From the NCBI RefSeq assembly GCF_050107715.1, contig NZ_JBNILN010000003.1, positions 1-64,000 of the forward strand: a DNA stretch of 64,000 nucleotides, given 5' to 3'. Shown here in pieces: positions 24,957 through 32,159 of the stretch; position 1 is the stretch's first letter; each line of letters starts with the position of its first letter. The position numbers and the translations under genes are program-made. The notes below the pieces were generated by a model, which saw nothing but the letters and a program-made list of their open reading frames with translations, was not told the DNA's origin and made no database searches. The DNA comes from Metabacillus_B sp050107715 (GTDB taxonomy: Bacteria; Bacillota; Bacilli; Bacillales; Bacillaceae).

Positions 24957-26678
24957 TTGCTAGCGGAATTGACGATTAAAAACTTTGCCATAATTGAGTC
25001 CATCACCATATCTTTTGAAAAAGGATTGACCGTTTTAACCGGAGAAACAGGAGCCGGTAAATCCATTATTATTGATGCCATCCATTTGCTCGCTGGAGGA
25101 CGCGGTTCCTCTGAGTTTGTCCGGTACGGAGAAAACAAAGCAGAGCTGGAAGGCTTATTTCTGCTGGATAACGATCAGCATGCCTGCTATGAGAAGTGCA
25201 CTGAATTTGGAATAGACGTCTCTGATGGGATGGTCGTGCTGCGCCGGGACATTTCCTCAACCGGCAAAAGCGTATGCCGGATCAATGGGAAGCTTGTAAC
25301 CATAGCCATCTTAAGAGAAGTAGGCAGAATGCTGATTGATATTCACGGGCAGCATGATAATCAGGAGCTGATGAATGAAGAGCATCATCAGCCTCTCCTG
25401 GATCAGTTTGGCTCCGAAAAAATCATCCCGGCACTTGAAGCGTATCGGGAGCTGTTTGTAAACTATTCGGCTTTAAAGAAAAAAATCAAGCAGCTCAGCA
25501 ACAATGAACAGGAAATTGCCCACCGCCTTGATCTTATCCAATTTCAGCTGAATGAAATTGAGGAGGCAGGACTGACGCCGGATGAAGACGTTAAGCTCCA
25601 GGAAGAACGCAGTGAAATTGCCAATTTCGAAAAAATATTTGAGGCTCTGCAAAATGCCTACAATGCGCTGAATGGGGAACAAAAGGGATTGGATTGGACG
25701 GGCCTTGCCATGAGCAGTCTGGAAGAGGTTGCAGCCATTAATGAAGATCTCAAGAATATGTCTGAGAGCATGTCCAACAGTTTTTATATTTTAGAGGACC
25801 TTTCCTATCAGCTCCGTTCACATCTTGATGAACTTGAATACGATCCGGAGCGTCTCAATTTTATAGAGGGCCGGTTAAATGAAATCAGCCACCTGAAAAG
25901 AAAATACGGCAGCTCGGTAGAGGAAATTCTGACGTATTCTGCGAAAATTGAAGAAGAAATCGAAACGCTCCAAAACAGGGATAGCCATGTGGATAAAATG
26001 AAGTCTGAACTGTCTTCATTGTTCATGGATATGAAGGTTGAGGCGGAGAATTTGACCGCTGTCCGGAAGCAGGCCGCTAAGAAGCTTTCTTCAGATATAC
26101 GCCGGGAACTGAAGGAGCTGTATATGGATAAGTCCTCGTTTGATGTTATATTCAGCCGAAGACAAGGGGGGAAGGATGACCCCGAACTGGATGGTGAGAC
26201 CGTTAAATTCACTTTGGATGGAGCGGACTTTACTGAGTTTTACATCTCCACCAATCCGGGAGAACCGCTCAAGCCCCTCTCCAAGACAGCCTCCGGCGGT
26301 GAATTGTCACGGATTATGCTGGCGATGAAAAGCATTTTTTCCAGACATCAAGGCGTCACGTCCATCATTTTCGATGAAGTGGATACGGGAGTAAGCGGAC
26401 GCGTTGCCCAGTCCATTGCCGAAAAAATCTACCGCGTGTCCGCAGGATCCCAAGTATTGTGCATCACACATCTCCCGCAAGTAGCGGCAATGGCAGATAC
26501 CCATCTCTTCATTTCCAAGGAAACGAAGAAAGGTCGGACCAAAACAAGCGTCAAGCCGCTTACAGAAGAGGAGAAAATTAAAGAAATCGGCCGCATGATT
26601 GCCGGTGTAGAGGTAACAAACTTAACAAAAGAGCATGCTAAAGAACTGCTCTCCCTTGCAAGCTCCTCCAAAAAGTAA
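24957..26678 (+). CDS. recN: DNA repair protein RecN
   Basis: SMC-like ATPase acting early at double-strand breaks. 573 residues: Walker A GETGAGKS (about 28-35), two coiled-coil arms (about 150-380), ABC signature SGGELSR and Walker B SIIFDEVDTGVSG, then the C-terminal THLPQVAAMAD. The start is TTG at 24957 (reading LAELTIKNFAIIE), eight bases after GAGGTGA; the GTG inside that SD at 24945 is less likely. Confidence 0.96.
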   Translation: MLAELTIKNFAIIESITISFEKGLTVLTGETGAGKSIIIDAIHLLAGGRGSSEFVRYGENKAELEGLFLLDNDQHACYEKCTEFGIDVSDGMVVLRRDISSTGKSVCRINGKLVTIAILREVGRMLIDIHGQHDNQELMNEEHHQPLLDQFGSEKIIPALEAYRELFVNYSALKKKIKQLSNNEQEIAHRLDLIQFQLNEIEEAGLTPDEDVKLQEERSEIANFEKIFEALQNAYNALNGEQKGLDWTGLAMSSLEEVAAINEDLKNMSESMSNSFYILEDLSYQLRSHLDELEYDPERLNFIEGRLNEISHLKRKYGSSVEEILTYSAKIEEEIETLQNRDSHVDKMKSELSSLFMDMKVEAENLTAVRKQAAKKLSSDIRRELKELYMDKSSFDVIFSRRQGGKDDPELDGETVKFTLDGADFTEFYISTNPGEPLKPLSKTASGGELSRIMLAMKSIFSRHQGVTSIIFDEVDTGVSGRVAQSIAEKIYRVSAGSQVLCITHLPQVAAMADTHLFISKETKKGRTKTSVKPLTEEEKIKEIGRMIAGVEVTNLTKEHAKELLSLASSSKK

Positions 26679-26700
26679 GGCTTGGTTACATTTTACGCCC

Positions 26701-26806
26701 TTTGATTGGAGTGGAAGCATGAGACCCTGAGCTAAGAGCAGCGGGACAGGGGAGAGCCCCAGTGGCGAAGCAGGAAGCTCGCTCACCGCCTGTCTGCTGC
26801 AATTGC
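26701..26806. repeat. Copy of the interspersed repeat
   Basis: TTTGATTGGAGTGGAAGC (26701-26718), AGCAGCGGGACAG (26737-26749) and GCTCACCGCC (26781-26790) match the copies at 8191 and 8511. It follows recN directly, between the stop codon and the terminator. Confidence 0.6.
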
Positions 26807-26829
26807 CTAAAAGAGCGAAAATAATTCAA

Positions 26830-26864
26830 AATGCCATGGCCGGTTAATCCATGGCATTTTTTTT
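26830..26864 (+). terminator. Terminator after recN
   Basis: AATGCCATGG (26830-26839) pairs with CCATGGCATT (26849-26858), followed by eight T residues. Confidence 0.88.
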
Positions 26865-27053
26865 GCCATCGGCGCGGAGGCCTTCATTCAGCTTAAGCGA
26901 TTTATTCTCCTTCTAAAAATCCATATAATTCCCATAAAACCCTCGTTTTAATCAATTTTTTCTCGCTTCGCAAGTTATAAACAAGCTCTATGAAGGCAAA
27001 AGTAATGAGTGTAGCCACCTGTGGTGTGGGTAAGGAGCGAGGAGAGTGGAAGT

Positions 27054-28340
27054 GTGTTATTAGAAAAAGCAAGAAAAATAATTGGTGTAATTCTCCTTGT
27101 ATCTTTGATAAGCATAGGGTTTCTCAAACCTGTGAAAGAATACATTCAGCTCCCTAAAACCGTTACGATTTTTGAATCTCAAACAGCAAGCCTTGCTTCA
27201 GCGATACCAGCGTCAGCTGATTCTCATACAGAAGCATTCAGTATAGAGCAAACGGATTCTGAAATTAACCTGGAAGGTAAAAAAGCAGGGGAATCAAATG
27301 TTGTATTTGAATGGGGCGGACTGCCGCTGAAAAAAACCGAAGTGCGCGTGATCCCTGATTTAAAAGTGATTCCGGGGGGACAGTCCATTGGTGTAAAGCT
27401 TAACACCCTTGGAGTGCTGGTCGTCGGACATCATCAAGTTAATACTCAAAAAGGGAAACAGTCACCTGGAGAACTGGCAGGCATTGAAGTAGGAGATATC
27501 ATAACGGAAATCGACGGAACGAAAATAGAAAAAATGAATGATGTAACCCCGTTTATTCAATCTTCCGGAAAAACCGGGAAGCCCCTGGACCTTGTCATTT
27601 TCAGAAACGGCCGTTCCCATAAAGCGAAGCTGTATCCGTTAAAAGATGTTAATGACGAGGCATACAGGATTGGATTATACATCCGCGACTCGGCTGCCGG
27701 CATAGGAACGATGACATTTATAGAACCAAACTCAAAAAAATACGGGGCTCTTGGCCACGTTATATCGGATATGGATACGAAAAAGCCAATCGTCGTCCAT
27801 GATGGCGAAGTCATGAGATCTACGGTCACATCGATTGAAAAAGGAAGCAACGGCAACCCTGGAGAAAAACTGGCACGATTCTCAAATGACCGGGTGATTG
27901 TGGGAGATATTTCACGGAACAGCCCGTTTGGCATCTTTGGAAAGCTCAATCAGGGCATGGCGAATGGCGTATCTGACCAGCCTTTGCCTGTCACTCTGTC
28001 CTATGAAGTAAAAGAAGGGCCGGCAAAAATTCTAACGGTTGTAGAGGATGACAAGGTAGAGGAATTTGATGTGAACATTGTCAGCACGATTCCACAAAAA
28101 TTTCCTGCAACAAAAGGACTCGTCATTAAAGTGACAGATAAAAGGCTCCTGGATAAAACCGGCGGTATAGTCCAGGGAATGAGCGGAAGCCCGATCATTC
28201 AAAATGGAAAGGTCATCGGAGCCGTCACTCACGTATTTGTCAATGACCCAACTTCAGGCTACGGGGTCCATATTGAGTGGATGCTGAACGAAGCGGGAAT
28301 TGAATTGTATGATAAAGAGCAGAAAAGAGCAGCGAGTTAA
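27054..28340 (+). CDS. spoIVB: SpoIVB signalling serine peptidase
   Basis: Forespore-secreted S55 peptidase that triggers pro-sigma-K processing by cutting SpoIVFA. 428 residues: N-terminal transmembrane anchor (about 8-28), a PDZ domain (about 105-195, with AGIEVGDIITEIDG) and the peptidase domain with His235 in GHVISDMD and Ser379 in GMSGSPI. The start is GTG at 27054 after GGAGAG; other in-frame GTG codons from 27021 lie upstream of that SD. A sigma-G promoter is expected but none was confidently seen. Confidence 0.95.
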   Translation: MLLEKARKIIGVILLVSLISIGFLKPVKEYIQLPKTVTIFESQTASLASAIPASADSHTEAFSIEQTDSEINLEGKKAGESNVVFEWGGLPLKKTEVRVIPDLKVIPGGQSIGVKLNTLGVLVVGHHQVNTQKGKQSPGELAGIEVGDIITEIDGTKIEKMNDVTPFIQSSGKTGKPLDLVIFRNGRSHKAKLYPLKDVNDEAYRIGLYIRDSAAGIGTMTFIEPNSKKYGALGHVISDMDTKKPIVVHDGEVMRSTVTSIEKGSNGNPGEKLARFSNDRVIVGDISRNSPFGIFGKLNQGMANGVSDQPLPVTLSYEVKEGPAKILTVVEDDKVEEFDVNIVSTIPQKFPATKGLVIKVTDKRLLDKTGGIVQGMSGSPIIQNGKVIGAVTHVFVNDPTSGYGVHIEWMLNEAGIELYDKEQKRAAS

Positions 28341-28341
28341 G

Positions 28342-28368
28342 AACCGCCGGTTAAGCCGGCGGTTTTTG
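28342..28368 (+). terminator. Terminator after spoIVB
   Basis: AACCGCCGG pairs with CCGGCGGTT around TTAAG, followed by TTTTTG. Confidence 0.9.
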
Positions 28369-28659
28369 TTTGATTTGCAGCCAGCGGTGCCGGTGCTTTC
28401 CTGCTATAAAGGAGCCGGATACAGAGACTTGACGCATTTAAGCCTTGCCTGCCCAGGAACAGCTGGGCAGGTAACGGATCAGTCGGTTATAGAGTGAGGG
28501 TCAGTGAAGGCTGTTTAAAGCGGCTCTCCTCATAAGAATGAGTCCCAATCCGCGCTGGGCCGAATTATTAAATCATTCTTTCAGACAAACCTTAGCCAAA
28601 GATGTAAAATTCCCTTTATTTATCCCTGAATATTGGTTACAATATCCATAGAAAGATTT
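28369..28659. other. Intergenic region upstream of the spo0A control region
   Basis: No gene is supported. A perfect 9-bp hairpin, CCTGCCCAG (28448-28456) with CTGGGCAGG (28463-28471), stands alone without a T-tract. Confidence 0.4.
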
Positions 28660-28798
28660 TTCGACATCATTGTCAGAAAATTTAAATGTCAAATTGCATA
28701 TATAGTCGAAATTGTGAGTAAAATGAAGAAAAACAGAGATATATTTAAATTTTGAATTTTTTTCAAAAATTTAGAGGGTTTTATTCACGATTGTCGAA
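28660..28798 (+). promoter_or_regulatory. spo0A promoter region with clustered 0A boxes
   Basis: Matches to the 0A box TGTCGAA: TTCGACA on the minus strand (28660-28666, perfect), TGTCAAA (28687-28693, one mismatch), AGTCGAA (28704-28710, one mismatch) and TTGTCGAA (28791-28798, perfect). B. subtilis spo0A is autoregulated through such boxes between its sigma-A and sigma-H promoters. The stretch is very AT-rich; a GAAT at 28753 could be part of a sigma-H promoter, but the -35 is poor. A CodY-like sequence, 13 of 15 consensus positions, lies at 28668-28682. Confidence 0.65.
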
Positions 28799-28855
28799 AA
28801 CTTCTTTTACATGACCAACACTATTTTGGTGATTGAAGACTGAGGAGGAAAACTG

Positions 28856-29647
28856 GTGAATAAAATCAAAGTGTGTATCGTAGATGATAATCGTGAGTTA
28901 GTGGGGCTTCTTGAGGAATACATTTCAAGCCAGAATGATATGGAAGTGCAGGGTGTGGCGTATAATGGCCAGGAATGTCTGCAAATGCTGGAAGAAAAGA
29001 AACCAGACGTATTGGTGCTTGATATAATCATGCCTCATCTCGACGGGCTTGCTGTGCTGGAAAAGCTTAGAGATCTGAACCTGGAAAAGCAGCCAAACGT
29101 TATCATGCTGACGGCATTCGGGCAGGAAGATGTAACAAAGAAAGCTGTAGATCTTGGTGCCTCTTATTTTATTCTCAAGCCGTTCGATATGGAAAACCTC
29201 GCGAGCCACATCCGTCAGGTCAGCGGGAATGCATCACCGGTCATGAAAAGGTCATCCAACTCCATCCTCAGCTCTAAACCTGAAAATAAATCCAGAAACC
29301 TTGACGCCAACATTACAAGCATTATCCATGAAATTGGAGTGCCTGCCCACATTAAGGGATATCTTTACCTGCGTGAGGCTATTTCAATGGTCTATAATGA
29401 CATTGAGCTGCTCGGGTCCATTACGAAGGTTCTATACCCGGACATTGCTAAGAAGTACAACACGACCGCAAGCCGTGTAGAGCGAGCGATCCGCCATGCG
29501 ATTGAAGTAGCCTGGAGCCGCGGGAACATTGAATCCATCTCTTCGCTGTTCGGCTACACCGTCAGCATGACAAAAGCAAAACCGACGAATTCCGAATTTA
29601 TCGCCATGGTTGCCGATAAGCTTCGTTTGGAGCATATGGCCAGCTGA
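28856..29647 (+). CDS. spo0A: Sporulation response regulator Spo0A
   Basis: Master regulator of sporulation entry, activated by the phosphorelay. 263 residues: receiver domain with acidic Asp10/Asp11, phosphoacceptor Asp56 in VLVLDIIMP and the KPFD loop, a hinge (about 120-150), and the effector domain with the SRVERAIRHAIEVAWSRGN recognition helix. The start is GTG at 28856 after GAGGAGG. Adjacent to spoIVB as in all bacilli. Confidence 0.98.
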   Translation: MNKIKVCIVDDNRELVGLLEEYISSQNDMEVQGVAYNGQECLQMLEEKKPDVLVLDIIMPHLDGLAVLEKLRDLNLEKQPNVIMLTAFGQEDVTKKAVDLGASYFILKPFDMENLASHIRQVSGNASPVMKRSSNSILSSKPENKSRNLDANITSIIHEIGVPAHIKGYLYLREAISMVYNDIELLGSITKVLYPDIAKKYNTTASRVERAIRHAIEVAWSRGNIESISSLFGYTVSMTKAKPTNSEFIAMVADKLRLEHMAS

Positions 29648-29670
29648 AAGGGTTAGAATAGGTGAGAAGA

Positions 29671-29697
29671 ACGCCCGTTGCTGCGGGTGTTTTTTTA
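29671..29697 (+). terminator. Terminator after spo0A
   Basis: ACGCCCG (29671-29677) pairs with CGGGTGT (29684-29690), then a run of T. Confidence 0.82.
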
Positions 29698-29873
29698 TGG
29701 ACCGTTTCTTCTCCGGCACCAGCCTCGGCTCACCCGCTCAGATGAAGCAGTGTATCAGGTCTCTCTCTATCCGGCAGAAGCCTATCCACCTGACAGCATT
29801 TCATTAATATTGACCAAGGAATTTTAAGAAAACCACTTTTTCTCCCGCAAAATACCCGCTGCTTCCTTCCTGT

Positions 29874-29921
29874 TTTACATAATTTACAAAAAATAAACAA
29901 AAAGGGATGAACAGCTTTACA
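29874..29921 (+). promoter_or_regulatory. Possible PhoP-binding repeats
   Basis: TTTACA at 29874, TTTACA at 29883, TAAACA at 29894 and TTTACA at 29916 resemble TTAACA direct repeats. Start-to-start spacings are 9, 11 and 22, close to the 11-bp Pho box period. They lie upstream of a decayed phosphodiesterase/nucleotidase gene, a class often in the Pho regulon. No clear sigma-A promoter was seen. Confidence 0.3.
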
Positions 29922-29982
29922 ATTCCAATTTAGTATATGGAGTAACGTGTCACCAATCATCAAACATAGGAAGGTGCGGGCC

Positions 29983-30090
29983 ATGAGCAGAAGAATCAGG
30001 CGTTCGATCCAGCAGAGACTGAAAAAAGCAGCCCTTGCATTCAAAGGGCATCAGAAGGGAACATCACCAGGCTCACCGTCAGCAGCATAA
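29983..30090 (+). CDS. Small basic 35-residue protein, unknown
   Basis: Reading from ATG at 29983 with SD AGGAAGGTG just upstream gives a 35-residue peptide beginning MSRRIRRSIQQRLKKAALAF. The N-terminal half is an Arg/Lys-rich amphipathic helix; the tail is Gly/Ser/Pro/Ala. It is not recognised. It lies between the possible Pho box and the broken nucleotidase gene, so it may share that transcript. It may instead be chance: the evidence is only the SD and charge pattern. Confidence 0.35.
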   Translation: MSRRIRRSIQQRLKKAALAFKGHQKGTSPGSPSAA

Positions 30091-30112
30091 AAAACTTTTC
30101 GGAAGAGTACCC

Positions 30113-30814
30113 ATGATAAAATCGAAAGTCCCTGGAAACTGGCTTAACTTGTCTCTCGCTTCTGCTGTAGTCCTAAGTGCGATTGCTATCCCTTCTGCCT
30201 TTCCTGCAGCTGCCCAGTCTGAAACGGCAGAATCCATCGTCAAAATGCGCCTCATGGAAACGACGGATATACATACCTTTATTATGGATTATGACTATTA
30301 CTCCGACTCATTCAAGCAGACTAACGAAAAACCGCAAGCCTGATTAATGAAATGAGAAGTGAAGCCAAAAACTCAATCCTCTTAGATAACTGAGATTTGA
30401 AGAAATACAGAGTGGGTTAACACAGGTGGTACTTATTTTGCGAGGGTCGAAAGAAGGATTTTTATTTACAATGGCAAACTGCTAATAAAAGGCGACGTGA
30501 AGATGTATGCTCCCAATGGATCGGTTTTTCGGACATTGAAAAGAGGAGAATTAATAAAAGTTTACGGAAAAGACAATAAAGGATACAGAGTGGGAGGAGG
30601 CTACTATATAAAGACAGCCTCCAGTACCCGGTATTATGAAGGAATGGTCACATTAAAAACCGACCTTATAATGACGAAGAAAGGCAGCCCCTCCATCAGG
30701 CTGAATAAAGGTCAGCGCTACCGTGTCTTCGGCACAGAAGGAAGATTGCTGAACCTGGGTGGAGGGTACATGCTCCAGAATGACAAAAGCAAAGTAAGCT
30801 ATACGAAAAACTGA
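30113..30814 (+). pseudogene. Internally deleted secreted 2',3'-cyclic phosphodiesterase/nucleotidase gene
   Basis: Left part: from ATG 30113, a signal peptide (NLSLASAVVLSAIAIPSA) is followed by RLMETTDIHTFIMDYDYY, the first metal motif of CpdB-type 2',3'-cyclic phosphodiesterase/3'-nucleotidases. The frame stops at 30343, but a neighbouring frame continues with LINEMRSEAKNSILLDN, the next family block, to about 30390, so there is a frameshift. Right part: after a stop near 30400 an open stretch runs to 30814 (possible GTG start at 30497) with two repeats of the type RTLKRGELIKVYG..YRVGGGYYI. The rest of the enzyme, normally several hundred residues, is missing. Whether the right part was once the same gene is inference. 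Confidence 0.65.
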
Positions 30815-30923
30815 AGTACGAGCCGGGCAGTCCATTCATTTTAATGGACAAGTCCGGCGTTTTTTAATTAAGGAATAAGTGGTATAGAATAGGGATTAGA
30901 CTAATTCGAAAGCAGGTGACGTC

Positions 30924-31649
30924 ATGACGATGATTTTTGGACATAGAGGGGCAGCGGGAACGAGCCCGGAAAATACAATGATTTCTTTTAAAGAAGCCAT
31001 TCATGCCGGAGCGGACGGAATTGAGCTGGATGTCCATTTAAGCAAGGATCAAATTCCGGTTGTCATTCACGATGAAACGGTGGATCGGACTACGAATGGA
31101 ACCGGCTATGTAAAAGATCATCTTGCTGAAGAGTTAATTCGTCTGAATGCCGGCCGGTTATTTAATGAAGAGGCTCCCATTCCGTTGCTAAAAGACGTAC
31201 TAAAATGGGCTTGTGAAAGTGAAAAGCCGTTTATTATCAACATTGAGCTTAAAAACAACATGATTGAATACTCAAATATTGAAGAAATAGTGATCCAGCT
31301 CGTAAAGGAATACAATTTATCCGAGCGGATTATTTTGTCATCCTTCAATCATTCCAGTATGGTCCAGGCGCTTAAAACGGATCCGGTTATTGAAACGGCA
31401 CTGCTGTATTCAGATGGTATTTATAAACCGTATGACTACGCGAGGAGGGCCGGTGCAAGGGCCATCCATCCGCTGATGCGAACGGTAAAAAACGAATTGA
31501 TCAATCAGGCAAGGGAAAACAGTGTGGCCGTCAGACCTTTTACCGTAAATGACGAGGAGGAAATGAGAACGCTGTTTGAATGGGGAGCATCCGCCTTTTT
31601 CACCGATTATCCGGAAAAGGCGGTCCGCATAAGAGAATCGATTACATGA
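30924..31649 (+). CDS. yqiK: Glycerophosphodiester phosphodiesterase (YqiK-like)
   Basis: Hydrolyses glycerophosphodiesters to glycerol 3-phosphate and an alcohol. 241 residues, single TIM-barrel GDPD domain, no signal peptide, hence cytosolic. Catalytic FGHRGA with His7-Arg8, the metal pair in GIELDVHLSKD and the general acid region VIHDETVDRTTNGTG are present. SD AGCAGGTGA precedes the ATG. A strong terminator follows. Equivalent position to yqiK downstream of spo0A in B. subtilis. Confidence 0.9.
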   Translation: MTMIFGHRGAAGTSPENTMISFKEAIHAGADGIELDVHLSKDQIPVVIHDETVDRTTNGTGYVKDHLAEELIRLNAGRLFNEEAPIPLLKDVLKWACESEKPFIINIELKNNMIEYSNIEEIVIQLVKEYNLSERIILSSFNHSSMVQALKTDPVIETALLYSDGIYKPYDYARRAGARAIHPLMRTVKNELINQARENSVAVRPFTVNDEEEMRTLFEWGASAFFTDYPEKAVRIRESIT

Positions 31650-31654
31650 AAAGA

Positions 31655-31699
31655 GGCTGCACCCAGGCGGATTAAACCTGACCTGGGTGTCAGCCCTTT
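31655..31699 (+). terminator. Terminator after the glycerophosphodiesterase gene
   Basis: GGCTG plus ACCCAGG (31655-31667) pairs with CCTGGGT plus CAGCC (31682-31695), then TTTT. Confidence 0.8.
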
Positions 31700-31766
31700 T
31701 ATCTTTTTGGAAGAACCGCTTGCTGCCTGGCGGAGTGGGCGCATCGCATTCCCTGGAACGAATCCA

Positions 31767-32003
31767 TTACCTCCGGCTGAATCTTTTCTGCACTTTATTG
31801 TGTTTGCGGTCCCGGTAAAAAATAAATCCTGCAGTAAATCCAAGGCCTGCAATAAACAAAGTCAGACCAATCAAAAATTGAATCAGCAGGGAAGGGATAG
31901 GCGGCTGAAGGATTCCGAAAAAAAGGTCACGAATCAGTTTAATTCCATAGGCGGCCATGATTCCCGGTATGAGGACAATGATCAATGCGATTATTCTCGA
32001 CAT
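31767..32003 (-). CDS. yqzF: DUF2627 membrane protein YqzF
   Basis: 78-residue protein, the same length as B. subtilis YqzF. Two hydrophobic segments (about 3-22 and 38-62) and a basic tail. The ATG (complement of 32001-32003) is preceded on the minus strand by GGAAAGGG; a TTG 18 bases further upstream is less likely. The function is unknown. It is divergent from bkdR. Confidence 0.8.
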   Translation of the reverse strand: MSRIIALIIVLIPGIMAAYGIKLIRDLFFGILQPPIPSLLIQFLIGLTLFIAGLGFTAGFIFYRDRKHNKVQKRFSRR

Positions 32004-32095
32004 TTTTGTAACCCTTTCCAATTGCGCAATTTAGCTTTATTCTTTGCTTTTTAAAAAGATTTGTCAAGCAGGATTTCTATGATAAAATTGATTAA

Positions 32096-32109
32096 TGCAA
32101 TAATTTGCA
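32096..32109. promoter_or_regulatory. Inverted repeat upstream of bkdR
   Basis: TGCAA-TAAT-TTGCA forms a 5-bp inverted repeat 50 bases before bkdR. Similar TTGCA half-sites recur upstream of ptb (34228-34251), so it may be a BkdR autoregulatory site. This is inference from similarity only. Confidence 0.3.
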
Positions 32110-32159
32110 AAAAAATAAAGGTGGATATGAAAATTTTTTCATAATCAAAGGGGATTTGT

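Noticed and set aside
29819..29833. CodY-like AATTTTAAGAAAACC
   Set aside because: Three mismatches in an AT-rich stretch, not close to a supported promoter.
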